Both the position numbers and the translations under genes were made by a program. From an uncultured Collinsella sp. (lineage in GTDB: Bacteria; Actinomycetota; Coriobacteriia; Coriobacteriales; Coriobacteriaceae), in contig UREZ01000001.1 of the NCBI GenBank assembly GCA_900547025.1, forward strand, positions 21,772 to 85,771: a stretch of 64,000 nucleotides of DNA, in the 5' to 3' direction. The notes beneath the pieces were generated by a model. It did not search any database. It had not been told where the DNA came from and saw only the letters and a list, made by a program, of their open reading frames with translations. Positions 9,687-22,835 of the stretch are shown in pieces (positions within the stretch are counted from its first letter, which is position 1; each line of letters starts with the position of its first letter).

Positions 9687-12422
9687 ATGCAGCGCGACGC
9701 ATCGGACACTCGCGTCAATCCAGACCTCATCCTCAAGGCAATTGAGAAAGACGAGGTCGCCGATGACGCTCGAACCAGCCGGGGACACCTCAAGATTTTC
9801 TTTGGCTACGCTGCTGGCGCGGGCAAAACCTATGCGATGCTTCAAGCCGCCCACGCCGCCAAGCGGCGAGGTGTCGACGTCGTCGCGGGATACATCGAGC
9901 CGCACGAACGTCCGGCAACTGCCCATCTTGCACAAGGGCTTGAGAACGTGCCCTGTAAACTCATCGAACACAACGGCATTACGCTCAACGAGTTCGATCT
10001 AGATGCGGCTATCGAACGCGCCCCTCAGCTCATCCTTGTCGACGAGCTCGCCCATACGAATGCGCCGGGGTCTCGCCACGGCAAACGCTATCAAGACGTC
10101 GAGGAACTTCTACATGCGGGCATCGACGTCTATACGACCGTGAACGTTCAGCATATCGAGAGCCTAAACGACATGGTTGCATCCATCACCGGCGTTGTCG
10201 TGAGCGAACGAATCCCCGACCGTATCTTCGATGATGCCGACCAGGTCGAGCTCGTCGACATAGAGCCCGAAGACCTACTTGAGCGCCTTCGCGCCGGCCT
10301 CGTCTACCGTCCCGCACAAGCCGACCGAGCGCAACAGCATTTTTTTACCGTCGAGAACCTCACCGCACTCCGAGAAATCGCGCTGCGCCGCTGCGCCGAT
10401 CGCACCGGCCACCTCACAGACGCCGCACGCGTGCTGGGAAACCGTGACTACTACACCAAGGAGCGTATCTTAGTCTGTGTCTCCCCGGCGCCGACCAATC
10501 CCCGCATCGTCCGTGCCGCCGCACGCATGGCGAAAGCGTTTCGCAGCGAGCTCGTCGCCCTGTTCGTAGAGAGCCCGCGCACGCAAGCCATGAGCGATGA
10601 TGAGCGCGCCAAGCTTGCAGCCAATATCGCCCTAGCCGAGCAGCTCGGAGCACATATGGAAACCGTCTATGGCGACGACGTCGCGTTTCAGATCTCCGAG
10701 TTCGCGCGCCTGTCGGGTATTTCGAAGATCGTCATGGGGCGCACGGGCGAGCGCAGCAGCGTCCGTCAGACCCTCTTCGGCCGCAAATCTCTCGTAGAAC
10801 AGCTCATAACATTCGCCCCGAACCTCGACATTTACATCATTCCAGACCAGTCGACTCCGCCCTCCCGGCCCAAAGGACGCCGCCGTGCGCTCTCCCTGCA
10901 GCCGCCCAGCAGCCGAAACGTACTTCGCACGCTGGCCCTCTCTCTTGTCGCCACGGCAATCGGCACGGCTTTTCGCCATCTGGGATTTGCCGATTCCAGC
11001 ATCATATCCCTCTATATCCTCACGGCCCTGTTGACCGCCGTCACCACGACGGGGCGTATCTGCACGATCGTATCGAGCGTGCTCTCTGTAGTGCTTTACA
11101 ACTTCTGCTTCGTCACGCCTCTGTTTTCGCTCGCCAGCTACGACCGAAGCTATCTGGTCACGTTCGGCATCATGTTCGCTACCGCTATGGTCGCCGGCGA
11201 GTTAACTGCGCGCATCGCCGACAACGCCCGTACCTCCGCCGAGAACGCATTCAAAACGCGCGTACTCCTCGAAACGAACCAGCTCTTGCAGCAAGCCCAT
11301 AGCGCGGAGGAGTGCGCCCGCGTCGCCATGAACCAACTCATCAAACTGCTAAAACTCGACGTGGTCTTCTACACCGCCGAACACGGCACGCTCGGCAAGA
11401 CGCTCTATGAGTCCGCTGGCACCGAAAACCGATCCGCAACGCTGCTCACCGACTACGAGCGCGCCGTTGCAACCTGGACCTATACCAACAACAAGCGCGC
11501 GGGCGCAAGCACGCGGACCCTGCCTGAGGCGCGCTGTCTCTACCTCGCGGTTCGCACCGGCGACAAGGTATTCGGTGTCATCGGCATCGACCTGGAGGGG
11601 CGCGAGATCGAAGCCTTCGAGCATTCGATCGTCCTATCTATCGTAGGTGAATGCGCCTTGGCGCTCGAAAGCGACCGGGCGGCGCAAGAGCGCGAAGAGG
11701 CTGCGGTCTTGGCGAAAAACGAGCAGCTGCGCGCCAACCTTTTGCGCTCCATCGGCCACGATTTGAGGACACCCCTCACGGCTATATCCGGATCTGCGGC
11801 AATCCTTCGGAAGAGCGACGAGAAGCTCAGCCTCGAACAACGCTGCGATCTTGCCGATGCCATCTACGACGACTCCCTCTGGCTTATCGATACCGTGGAG
11901 AACCTCCTCGCCATTACACGCGTCGAGGACGGCACCATTCGCCTCAACTTAACATCCGAGCTCATCGACGAGGTCATCGAGGCCGCCCTCAGCCATGTCG
12001 CCCAAGCATCGCATGGACGTACCGTCACCATCGAACACACTGACGACATCCTGCTGGTACGCATCGACGTCCATCTCATCATGCAGGTGCTTACGAATCT
12101 CATCATGAACGCCTTCAAATACACGCCCGAGGACTCGACTGTCACCATCAGCGCACGTCGCGAGGGTGCGTTCGTCGTGGTGGACGTCGCAGACGATGGG
12201 CCGGGTGTGGCAGACTGCGACAAGCCTCATATCTTTGAGCGTTTCTTCACCTCAAGCAATACGCAGCCCGTGGATTCGCGTCGAAGCATCGGCCTTGGGC
12301 TGTCGCTCTGCCGCTCCATCGTGGAGGCGCATGGCGGCGTCATCGAAGTTCGCGACAACCACCCCCATGGGGCCGTCTTCCGTTTTACCCTGCCCGCCGA
12401 GGAGATCGAGATTCATGAATAA
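9687..12422 (+). CDS. kdpD: Potassium sensor histidine kinase
   Basis: 911 residues. The N-terminal KdpD domain has Walker A-like GYAAGAGKT and 'LILVDELAHTNAPGSRHGKRY'. A universal-stress-protein-like domain follows (ERILVCVSPAPTNPRIV, about 245-360). Four membrane helices lie at about 410-510, then a GAF-like region, an H-box with the phospho-accepting His (LLRSIGHDLRTPLTAISG) and an ATPase domain (NAFKYTP, DDGPGV, GLGLSLCRSIVEAHGG). It senses low K+ or osmotic stress and phosphorylates KdpE. ATG at 9687 with AGAAAGG upstream was chosen over a start at 9591. It is divergent from kdpFABC, leaving a 244-bp shared region, and overlaps kdpE by 8 bp. Confidence 0.95.
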   Translation: MQRDASDTRVNPDLILKAIEKDEVADDARTSRGHLKIFFGYAAGAGKTYAMLQAAHAAKRRGVDVVAGYIEPHERPATAHLAQGLENVPCKLIEHNGITLNEFDLDAAIERAPQLILVDELAHTNAPGSRHGKRYQDVEELLHAGIDVYTTVNVQHIESLNDMVASITGVVVSERIPDRIFDDADQVELVDIEPEDLLERLRAGLVYRPAQADRAQQHFFTVENLTALREIALRRCADRTGHLTDAARVLGNRDYYTKERILVCVSPAPTNPRIVRAAARMAKAFRSELVALFVESPRTQAMSDDERAKLAANIALAEQLGAHMETVYGDDVAFQISEFARLSGISKIVMGRTGERSSVRQTLFGRKSLVEQLITFAPNLDIYIIPDQSTPPSRPKGRRRALSLQPPSSRNVLRTLALSLVATAIGTAFRHLGFADSSIISLYILTALLTAVTTTGRICTIVSSVLSVVLYNFCFVTPLFSLASYDRSYLVTFGIMFATAMVAGELTARIADNARTSAENAFKTRVLLETNQLLQQAHSAEECARVAMNQLIKLLKLDVVFYTAEHGTLGKTLYESAGTENRSATLLTDYERAVATWTYTNNKRAGASTRTLPEARCLYLAVRTGDKVFGVIGIDLEGREIEAFEHSIVLSIVGECALALESDRAAQEREEAAVLAKNEQLRANLLRSIGHDLRTPLTAISGSAAILRKSDEKLSLEQRCDLADAIYDDSLWLIDTVENLLAITRVEDGTIRLNLTSELIDEVIEAALSHVAQASHGRTVTIEHTDDILLVRIDVHLIMQVLTNLIMNAFKYTPEDSTVTISARREGAFVVVDVADDGPGVADCDKPHIFERFFTSSNTQPVDSRRSIGLGLSLCRSIVEAHGGVIEVRDNHPHGAVFRFTLPAEEIEIHE

Positions 12423-13119
12423 TGCCGCTAAGTCACGCATCCTCCTGGTCGAAGATGACCTGACCGTTCAAAACCTCGTTTCGACCGCGCTTGACCTCCA
12501 CGGCTATGTCGTGAGCAAGGTTTGCAACGGCCAGGCCGCCATCATGGATGCGGTGTCGCACGGCCCCAGCCTCATCATGCTCGACCTCGGCCTTCCCGAC
12601 ATTGACGGTATCGAGGTCATCACGAAGATCCGAAGCTGGTCGGCAGTCCCCATTATCGTCATTTCGGCGCGCACCGAAGATTCCGACAAGATTGCAGCAC
12701 TTGACGAAGGGGCAGACGACTACCTCACCAAGCCCTTTTCTGTAGATGAATTGCTCGCGCGCGTACGTGCGAATTTGAGGCGCTCCTCGATGGCGTCGAG
12801 CGAGTCGACAGAAGCGAGCACGTTCGACAACGGTCCGCTGCATATCGACTACGCCGCGGGATACGCGACGAAAGACGGACGCGAGCTCTCGCTCACCCCA
12901 ACCGAATACAAATTGCTCGTCCTTCTGGCGAAAAACGTCGACAAGGTGCTCACCCACACCTTCATCACCCGCGAGATATGGGGCACGAGCTGGGACAGCG
13001 ATCTGGCGAGCCTGCGCGTGTTCATGCGCACCCTGCGCAAGAAGATCGAGGCAGACCCCTCTCACCCCAAGATGATTCAGACGCACATGGGTGTCGGGTA
13101 CCGCATGCAGCGTCTCTAG
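12415..13119 (+). CDS. kdpE: OmpR-type response regulator of Kdp
   Basis: 234 residues: receiver domain with the acidic pair (LLVEDD), the phospho-acceptor Asp in 'LIMLDLGLPDIDG', Thr/Ser at 'VISART' and Lys at 'LTKPF', then a winged-helix DNA-binding domain ending 'THMGVGYRMQRL'. The ATG at 12415 lies within the end of kdpD, so translation is coupled. It should activate the divergent kdpFABC promoter in the 9443-9686 gap; no clear KdpE box was identified there. Confidence 0.95.
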   Translation: MNNAAKSRILLVEDDLTVQNLVSTALDLHGYVVSKVCNGQAAIMDAVSHGPSLIMLDLGLPDIDGIEVITKIRSWSAVPIIVISARTEDSDKIAALDEGADDYLTKPFSVDELLARVRANLRRSSMASSESTEASTFDNGPLHIDYAAGYATKDGRELSLTPTEYKLLVLLAKNVDKVLTHTFITREIWGTSWDSDLASLRVFMRTLRKKIEADPSHPKMIQTHMGVGYRMQRL

Positions 13120-13140
13120 CCCGCCCAACAAATAGTGAAA

Positions 13141-13173
13141 AACGCCCCGCGAACGGATGCTCGCGAGGCGCTT
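13141..13173. terminator. Bidirectional terminator between kdpE and the feo cluster
   Basis: AACGCCCCGCGA and TCGCGAGGCGCTT pair around an 8-nt loop in the convergent gap. A-rich and T-rich flanks are modest, so confidence is moderate. Confidence 0.6.
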
Positions 13174-13186
13174 AGATGTCTGGGGC

Positions 13187-13387
13187 TTACTTGATACCGC
13201 GGCCCAAGTCTTCGGCGATTTTGTCGACGCCTTTCAGCGCGGCACAGGTCTTTTTGTTGGAGCAATGCCCCGTGCAAACGCCACCCTGAGCGCAGTCGGC
13301 GCAGGTGCCCTTGCGGTAGATGCGCACGCATACCGCGACAAACGCAATACCGATAACAGCCAGTACAACAATATCGATAGGTGCCAT
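13187..13387 (-). CDS. FeoB-associated Cys-rich membrane protein
   Basis: 66 residues: one membrane helix (IDIVVLAVIGIAFVAVCVRIY) followed by a cytoplasmic-looking tail with six cysteines, CADCAQGGVCTGHCSNKKTC. This is the standard form of the small FeoB-associated Cys-rich family, which accompanies feoB in many anaerobes and is thought to help Fe(II) uptake or metal handling at the membrane. It lies 174 bp after feoB on the same strand, with a terminator between, so it may be read separately or by read-through. Confidence 0.85.
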   Translation of the reverse strand: MAPIDIVVLAVIGIAFVAVCVRIYRKGTCADCAQGGVCTGHCSNKKTCAALKGVDKIAEDLGRGIK

Positions 13388-13498
13388 AGCAAGCCTCCTC
13401 TAGTTAACCACCACTTACTTTAGCCCATTCTCAACCACCAAAAAGGGACAGGTTTATTTTGGTCGGTTTTATCTGCGGAAACGCCACATCTCCCCCAC

Positions 13499-13532
13499 CA
13501 AAAAGCCCGAGTGTCGCTGGGACACCCGGGCT
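13499..13532 (-). terminator. Terminator after feoB
   Basis: Read on the minus strand, AGCCCGGGTGTC-ccagc-GACACTCGGGCT is followed by TTTTT. The stop codon of feoB is 30 bp upstream. Confidence 0.8.
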
Positions 13533-13561
13533 CGTGGAAAGGGGTTAATCCTTATTCGGAT

Positions 13562-15889
13562 TTAAGCGGAAACTGCGGCGGAAGCAGTGTTGGTCTCGTC
13601 CTCGTCGGTCCAAGCGTGCTTGGGCATGGGACGGAAAATCTGGAAGAGCATCGCAACCAGCAGCACAATGGCCACAACCGTCCAGATACCAAACTGCCCC
13701 AGAACAAGCAGGTTGTAGAACTGGTTGATGAACAGGCCGATGACCCAAGCGAAGGCGCACTCGTAGCCGATGGCAATCGCGGTCCACTTGCCAGAGTCCA
13801 TCTGGTTGCGGATGGTGCCAATGGCGGCAAAGCACGGAGCGCACAGCAGGTTGAACGCGCCGAAGGCAACGCAAGCGCCCATGGTGGGGAACATGCCGGC
13901 AAACGCGGTCCACAGGCTCGGGTCGGTCTCGCCCGCGTCGGCGACGGACAGCAGCGATCCGGCGGTGGCGACGACGTTCTCCTTAGCGACAAGGCCAGAG
14001 ACAGTCAGCGCGGTTGCCTGCCAGGTGCTAAAGCCGAGCGGGGCGAAGATCCAAGCGACCAGGTTGCCCAGCATGGCGAGCACGGAGTAGTCCATGAACT
14101 CCTCGGGGATGCCCTCCATGGCAGGCAGGAAGCCAAAGGCGCCGTTGTAGCTACCAAAGTTGGAGAGGAACCACACCACGACGGTGGACGCGAAGATGAC
14201 CGTACCGGCCTTTTTGATAAAGGCCCAGCAGCGCTCCCACACATGCAGCGCCCAAGAGCGGATCGCCGGGAAGTGGTAGGCAGGAAGCTCCATAACGAAC
14301 GGCGTCGGGCGACCGGCGAAGAGCTTGGTCTTCTTGAGCATGAGGCCCGAGGCGATGACGGCAAAGACGCCCAGGAAGTAGAAGAGCGGGCTGATCCACG
14401 CGGCGGTGGTGGAAGAATCGCCGATGATGGAACCCATGAGCAGGGCGATGATCGGCAGCTTAGCGCCACAGGGAATGAACGTGGTGGTCATGACCGTCAT
14501 GCGGCGGTCCTTCTCGTTCTCGATGGTCTTGGTGGCCATGACGCCGGGGACGCCGCAGCCCGAGGACACGAGCATGGGGATAAAGGACTTACCGGACAGG
14601 CCAAAGCGGCGGAACACGCGGTCCATGATGAAGGCGACGCGGGCCATGTAGCCGCAGTCCTCCAAGAAGGACAGCATGACGAACAGCAGGAACATCTGCG
14701 GGACGAAGCCGAAGATGGCGCCCAGGCCGCCGACGATACCGTCACAGACGAGCGAATCGACCAGGCCACCGTCCTCGGTGCCGCCCGCCACAAGGGCATC
14801 GTGCACCACGGTGGTGATACCCGGAACATAGGGGCCGTACTGTGCCGGGTCGACCGAATCGGCGTCGTCGCCCGCAGCCTCGACAGCTGCGTCGTAGGCG
14901 TCGCGACCCTGGCCGAGCACGTACCAACCATCGGTACCAAAGAGCTGGTCATTGGTGAAGTCGGTCACCGTGCCGCCCAGGGTGGAAACGGCGATGTAGT
15001 ATACGCAGAACATGATGACGACAAAGATCGGCAGGCCCAGGATACGGTTGGTAACCACGCGGTCGATCTTCTCGGAGGTGCTCATCTTGGCAGGAGCCTT
15101 GGTCATGCACTCGTCGATAATGTGCGCGATGACGCCATAGCGCTCGCCGGTGATGATGGACTCGGCATCGTCGTCGCAATCCTGCTCGCACTGGGCGACC
15201 AGCTCTTCGACGCGAGCGGCCTTCTCCTTGGTGAGGTTGATGAGTTTGCAGGCGTCTGCATCACGCTCGAACAACTTGACGGCGTAATAGCGGCGCTTGT
15301 TGGCGGGAACGCTCGCCGGCAGGTTGTTCTCGATGTGGGTCAGAACGTCCTCAATGGAAGAATCGAACTTATGCTCCGGCACCTGGCCCTTAGAAGCGGC
15401 AGACTTCTTGACCTGCTCGAACAGCTCCGTGATGCCCTTGTTCTTAAGAGCGGAGATCATCATAACCGGGCAGCCGAGCTTCTTGGAAAGCTTATCGGTG
15501 TCGATCTTGTCGCCATTCTTCTCGACCAGGTCGGCCATGTTGAGGGCGACGACCACGGGCAGACCGGTCTCGATGACCTGAAGCGCCAGGTACAGGTTGC
15601 GCTCGAGGTTGGTAGCATCGACAACCTGGACGACCACATCGGGCTCGCCGCTCATGAGGTAATCACGCGAGCACTGCTCCTCGGGGCTGTAGGGGGAAAG
15701 CGAGTAGATGCCGGGGAGGTCCGTGATGGTAACGTTCTTGTCGCTTAGGAGCTTGGCCTCCTTTTTCTCAACCGTGACGCCGGGCCAGTTGCCAACGTAG
15801 CCGTTGGCGCCGGTGATCAGGTTGAAAAGCGTGGTCTTGCCGCAGTTGGGGTTACCCGCCAGCGCGACATGGATCTGAGAATCCGCCAT
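13562..15889 (-). CDS. feoB: Ferrous iron transporter FeoB
   Basis: 775 residues. The N-terminal G domain has G1 GNPNCGKTT, G3 DLPGIYSLSPYSPEE and G4 NMAD, followed by the helical GDI-like region. The membrane part (from about residue 285) contains the paired gate regions, with the conserved 'FIPMLVSSGCGVPGVMATKT' and 'FIPCGAKLPIIALL' cysteine segments. It imports Fe(II) at the cytoplasmic membrane with GTP-dependent gating. A DtxR-like palindrome at 15965-15984 lies 75 bp upstream, and two feoA genes precede it. ATG at 15889 follows AAGGA. Confidence 0.96.
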   Translation of the reverse strand: MADSQIHVALAGNPNCGKTTLFNLITGANGYVGNWPGVTVEKKEAKLLSDKNVTITDLPGIYSLSPYSPEEQCSRDYLMSGEPDVVVQVVDATNLERNLYLALQVIETGLPVVVALNMADLVEKNGDKIDTDKLSKKLGCPVMMISALKNKGITELFEQVKKSAASKGQVPEHKFDSSIEDVLTHIENNLPASVPANKRRYYAVKLFERDADACKLINLTKEKAARVEELVAQCEQDCDDDAESIITGERYGVIAHIIDECMTKAPAKMSTSEKIDRVVTNRILGLPIFVVIMFCVYYIAVSTLGGTVTDFTNDQLFGTDGWYVLGQGRDAYDAAVEAAGDDADSVDPAQYGPYVPGITTVVHDALVAGGTEDGGLVDSLVCDGIVGGLGAIFGFVPQMFLLFVMLSFLEDCGYMARVAFIMDRVFRRFGLSGKSFIPMLVSSGCGVPGVMATKTIENEKDRRMTVMTTTFIPCGAKLPIIALLMGSIIGDSSTTAAWISPLFYFLGVFAVIASGLMLKKTKLFAGRPTPFVMELPAYHFPAIRSWALHVWERCWAFIKKAGTVIFASTVVVWFLSNFGSYNGAFGFLPAMEGIPEEFMDYSVLAMLGNLVAWIFAPLGFSTWQATALTVSGLVAKENVVATAGSLLSVADAGETDPSLWTAFAGMFPTMGACVAFGAFNLLCAPCFAAIGTIRNQMDSGKWTAIAIGYECAFAWVIGLFINQFYNLLVLGQFGIWTVVAIVLLVAMLFQIFRPMPKHAWTDEDETNTASAAVSA

Positions 15890-15964
15890 TCAATCCTTCT
15901 TCCTTGTTTGCCCGCGCTGCTTTCTCCGCGCAGGCTGGATAATGTGCTTTAAAGTTGCTGCATT

Positions 15965-15984
15965 AAGTTAGAAAAACCTAACTT
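15965..15984. promoter_or_regulatory. DtxR-family-like operator upstream of feoB
   Basis: AAGTTAG-aaaaac-CTAACTT is a perfect 7+7 palindrome. It resembles the iron boxes bound by DtxR/IdeR proteins (TTAGGTTAG-CTAACCTAA type). Its place before feoB supports iron-dependent repression; the regulator is not in the window. Confidence 0.6.
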
Positions 15985-16012
15985 GATCTGCAGAAATATG
16001 CGCCGCGAGTCC

Positions 16013-16234
16013 TTACTGAACCTCGACGACGGCGGCCTCCTCCTTGCGGATGGAAAGCTCGTAGCCGCGCACGTTGATCTCGACCGGATCACCGAGCGGT
16101 GCAACCTTCACGACCTTGAACGAAGTGCCCTTGATGAGCCCCAGGTCCATAAGGTGGCGGCGAAGCGCACCCTCACCGTGAAGCTTGACGATGGTGGAGC
16201 TCTCGCCCACCTTAACGTCACCCAACGTCTTCAT
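16013..16234 (-). CDS. feoA: FeoA-type ferrous iron transport protein
   Basis: 73 residues, all in one SH3-like FeoA domain (MKTLGDVKVGESSTIVKL, 'LRRHLMDLGLIKGTSFKVVK', 'GDPVEINVRGYELSIRKEEA'). FeoA is a small cytoplasmic partner of FeoB. It lies between the second feoA-like gene (39-bp gap) and feoB (123-bp gap), on the same strand. Length and motif are typical. Confidence 0.93.
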   Translation of the reverse strand: MKTLGDVKVGESSTIVKLHGEGALRRHLMDLGLIKGTSFKVVKVAPLGDPVEINVRGYELSIRKEEAAVVEVQ

Positions 16235-16273
16235 CCTCTTGTCCCCCTTTCGGTTTTTATGAAATGCTGCGGA

Positions 16274-16516
16274 CTAACCGACGGTCATGATGTGCATGGC
16301 AACCTTGGAATCGATGCCAAAGCGTGCGCCCAGCACCGTGACGATGATATTGGCGCCACTCGAGCTCACCACGTGGATTTCGTTGCCCTCAACAAAGCCG
16401 AGGTCCTTGAGGTGGTGTTTCATGTCCTCATTGCCCTTTACACGAGACACGCGCACGGTTTCGCCCGCTTTTACCATCGAAAGCGGCATGGCCGGCATCT
16501 GCGGTCCGCAAGACAT
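16274..16516 (-). CDS. feoA: Second FeoA-domain protein
   Basis: 80 residues with the FeoA pattern (MPLSMVKAGETVRVSRVKG, 'HHLKDLGFVEGNEIHVVSS', 'IIVTVLGARFGIDSKVAMHI'). Two tandem feoA genes before feoB are common in Firmicutes and Coriobacteriia, and the two copies may act together. It has a short N-terminal extension with Cys3. It is the first gene after the inverted repeat at 16558-16613. Confidence 0.9.
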   Translation of the reverse strand: MSCGPQMPAMPLSMVKAGETVRVSRVKGNEDMKHHLKDLGFVEGNEIHVVSSSGANIIVTVLGARFGIDSKVAMHIMTVG

Positions 16517-16557
16517 GAGTTGCTCCTAACGTCAGTTCGTCCTCAACATCGACGCGT

Positions 16558-16613
16558 AAAAAGTTAACCACGTCTATGTTCGCTATAGTAAACTAGCACG
16601 TGGTTAACTTTTT
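16558..16613. promoter_or_regulatory. 16-bp inverted repeat in feoA promoter region
   Basis: AAAAAGTTAACCACGT (16558-16573) and its exact reverse complement (16598-16613) are separated by 24 bp that include TATAGT. The repeat is placed before the first feoA gene and could be an operator pair around the promoter. The half site GTTAAC differs from the box before feoB. Confidence 0.5.
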
Positions 16614-16664
16614 GGAAAGGGTCCCCATTCAGATTTCGAAAAAGTTTCCTATACGAAACAAAAA

Positions 16665-16695
16665 GGCGCGGCAAAGGACCATCCTTTACCGCGCC
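16665..16695 (-). terminator. Terminator after HPr-like gene
   Basis: On the minus strand GGCGCGGTAAAGG and CCTTTGCCGCGCC pair around a 5-nt loop, followed by TTTTTGTTT. Confidence 0.8.
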
Positions 16696-16704
16696 CTATC
16701 ATGC

Positions 16705-16953
16705 TTAGAGCGAGAGATTTCTGATCGATGTGACACAGGAGGCCTCATCCACGCCCGAAACGCGGAACACGACGTCTTCGCCACATTCACCGCAGAGTGC
16801 CATGAGCCCTATAACGTCGCGGCCATCCGTGTGGCGATCGCCGATACTGACTGACACGTCGCTACGATGCTTGGCAATGATGTCATAGAGCAGCGCAACC
16901 GGGCGGGCATGTAATCCCAACGGATCTTTAATCGTCTTTGTAAACTCGACCAT
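16705..16953 (-). CDS. HPr-family phosphocarrier protein
   Basis: 82 residues aligning without gaps to HPr of the PTS. The phosphorylation site His15 is present in GLHARP. At the regulatory Ser46 position (usually K-S-I-x-G) this protein has R-D-V-I-G, that is Asp in place of Ser. A His-phosphorylatable HPr transfers phosphate from enzyme I to sugar permeases; the Asp might mimic the Ser-phosphorylated state or mean the kinase branch is not used. ATG at 16953 has GGGAGGGG upstream; the frame could extend to 16998. No other PTS gene is nearby. Confidence 0.85.
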   Translation of the reverse strand: MVEFTKTIKDPLGLHARPVALLYDIIAKHRSDVSVSIGDRHTDGRDVIGLMALCGECGEDVVFRVSGVDEASCVTSIRNLSL

Positions 16954-17050
16954 GTCCCCTCCCACGACATCGCACATTCGGCCGGCAAACCCAGCCACGT
17001 GGTAGTTATTGTAGCGTTAGATGCTTGTCGAGAGCCCCTCTGAACACCTC

Positions 17051-17270
17051 GTGGTCAAAAAGTGGCAAATATGAGTACTGTCACCAATTTAGTAGCAGCA
17101 AAATCGAGAGCAAATTGCCTACTTTGAGCGATTCGAAGAGGTTGAAAGCCGTCAAACGTCCTTTAAAGGGGGTTAGATAAATTGATTTTGAGCCCATTTT
17201 TGCTCAGAACAGGCCGAAAAATATGACACCTCTTTTGCAGCAGTACTCATATTTGGCATTTTTTGCCCAC
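17051..17270. repeat. 220-bp element bounded by 31-bp inverted repeats
   Basis: The left end (17051-17081, GTGGTCAAAAAGTGGCAAAT then ATGAGTACTGT) matches the reverse complement of the right end (17240-17270) at 27 of 31 positions by eye, including the block CAAATATGAGTACTG. The inside has no reading frame of note. It lies in the gap between the HPr gene and the permease terminator (16954-17299), which is otherwise empty. The form fits a MITE-like element; no target duplication is obvious. Confidence 0.65.
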
Positions 17271-17299
17271 AGGGTCCAAAACCATGCCCCAAAACACAA

Positions 17300-17327
17300 A
17301 AGGAGGGGCCTCGTAAGGCCCCTCCTT
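17300..17327 (-). terminator. Terminator after the amino-acid permease
   Basis: AAGGAGGGGCC and GGCCCCTCCTT form a perfect 11-bp stem, followed on the minus strand by TTTGTGTTTT. Confidence 0.8.
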
Positions 17328-17374
17328 AGGAAGGGGAATCGTTTTATTCCACAGCCGCAGATTAATCCTAGCCG

Positions 17375-18850
<1,476 letters not shown>

Positions 18851-18991
18851 TCATCTATTAAATGTCATCTAAACCCGTCCGAGCTGCAAGTGCAAACACG
18901 GACGGCGCACCTGCTAAGGGGAATGGGGAAAAGGGAGTCAACAAAGCCATCCCCCTTAACGGCGCGAAGCAAACGTCCAGGCGGACGAATA

Positions 18992-19447
18992 CTACTTGTT
19001 GGGGAAGGAATATCCTTCAACCGTCACGTGCAGTACCACGACGCGGGAATCCGCGGCATCAGCCACGACACGGTAGGCCTCGTCGATCTCGACGACAGCA
19101 ACGCCGCCGGCGGAAATCGTCACAGTCTCCCCCGTACCCTCAAAGCGCTCGCGATCATCGATATCGCTGTAGGCGCGGGTGCAGGTGAGGCCTGCCTTGG
19201 GGGCAACCTCGACAGTCAGGTCGCCGTCGAGCGGGGCGAGCACGGCATGATAGCGACGGTGACCGACCAGATCGGCGGTAGCGGCCTCGTGGGCGTTCAC
19301 CCACCAATACACCAACGAGTCGCCGATGGAGTACGCCACATCGTGCTGCAGTTCAGAAACGCCGTCGAGCGCCTGGCCGGTACGCATCCACTTCTTGACG
19401 GACTTCATCTGAGCGTCGAAATCGGCGCGCGAGTTAAAGACATGCAT
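18992..19447 (-). CDS. ebgC: Beta-galactosidase beta subunit (YhcH/YjgK/YiaL family)
   Basis: 151 residues, a cupin-like EbgC fold (…GVSELQHDVAYSIGDSLVYW, 'RRYHAVLAPLDGDLTVEVAP', 'VAVVEIDEAYRVV'). In E. coli EbgC associates with EbgA and is needed for full lactase activity. Here it follows ebgA by 3 bp, so the two are translated together. Length matches the family. Confidence 0.92.
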   Translation of the reverse strand: MHVFNSRADFDAQMKSVKKWMRTGQALDGVSELQHDVAYSIGDSLVYWWVNAHEAATADLVGHRRYHAVLAPLDGDLTVEVAPKAGLTCTRAYSDIDDRERFEGTGETVTISAGGVAVVEIDEAYRVVADAADSRVVVLHVTVEGYSFPNK

Positions 19448-19450
19448 GGC

Positions 19451-22474
<3,024 letters not shown>

Positions 22475-22493
22475 TCATCGTAGTGATTCTTGT

Positions 22494-22600
22494 GCAACCG
22501 GTTGTCCTTATCTTACGGTCGATGCAAAAAACTGTGCAACCGGTTGTCCGCTGAACGGTCGATTTGATCGGGTTAACGGTGCAACCGGTTGTACAACCGG
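22494..22600. promoter_or_regulatory. Three LacI-family operators upstream of ebgA
   Basis: The palindromic core GCAACCGGTTGT occurs at 22494-22505, 22536-22547 and 22581-22592 (spacings 42 and 45 bp), with an added half site ACAACCGG at 22593-22600. A central CG and this symmetry are typical of LacI/GalR operators. Multiple sites suggest repression by looping. The rest of the 22460-22835 gap contains a TATAGT at 22769-22774, a possible -10 of the divergent regulator gene. Confidence 0.85.
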
Positions 22601-22835
22601 GACACTTATGTCACCCTGAGTATCGACACTCAGCGCAAGACATCGTTCTTAAGCTCGTAGGCAACCACCACGCCCGCTGATATCTCACCCACACGAGACG
22701 TATTCGATTGTGGCTTGGTTGCAAAACGACACCGGTCACCGGATACCATGAACGCTGTTCAGGCGCACTATAGTAAGCTGTATCCGCACCAACCCGTATC
22801 AGCGACAACATCGACCGCATTCTCCAGGAGACGCC

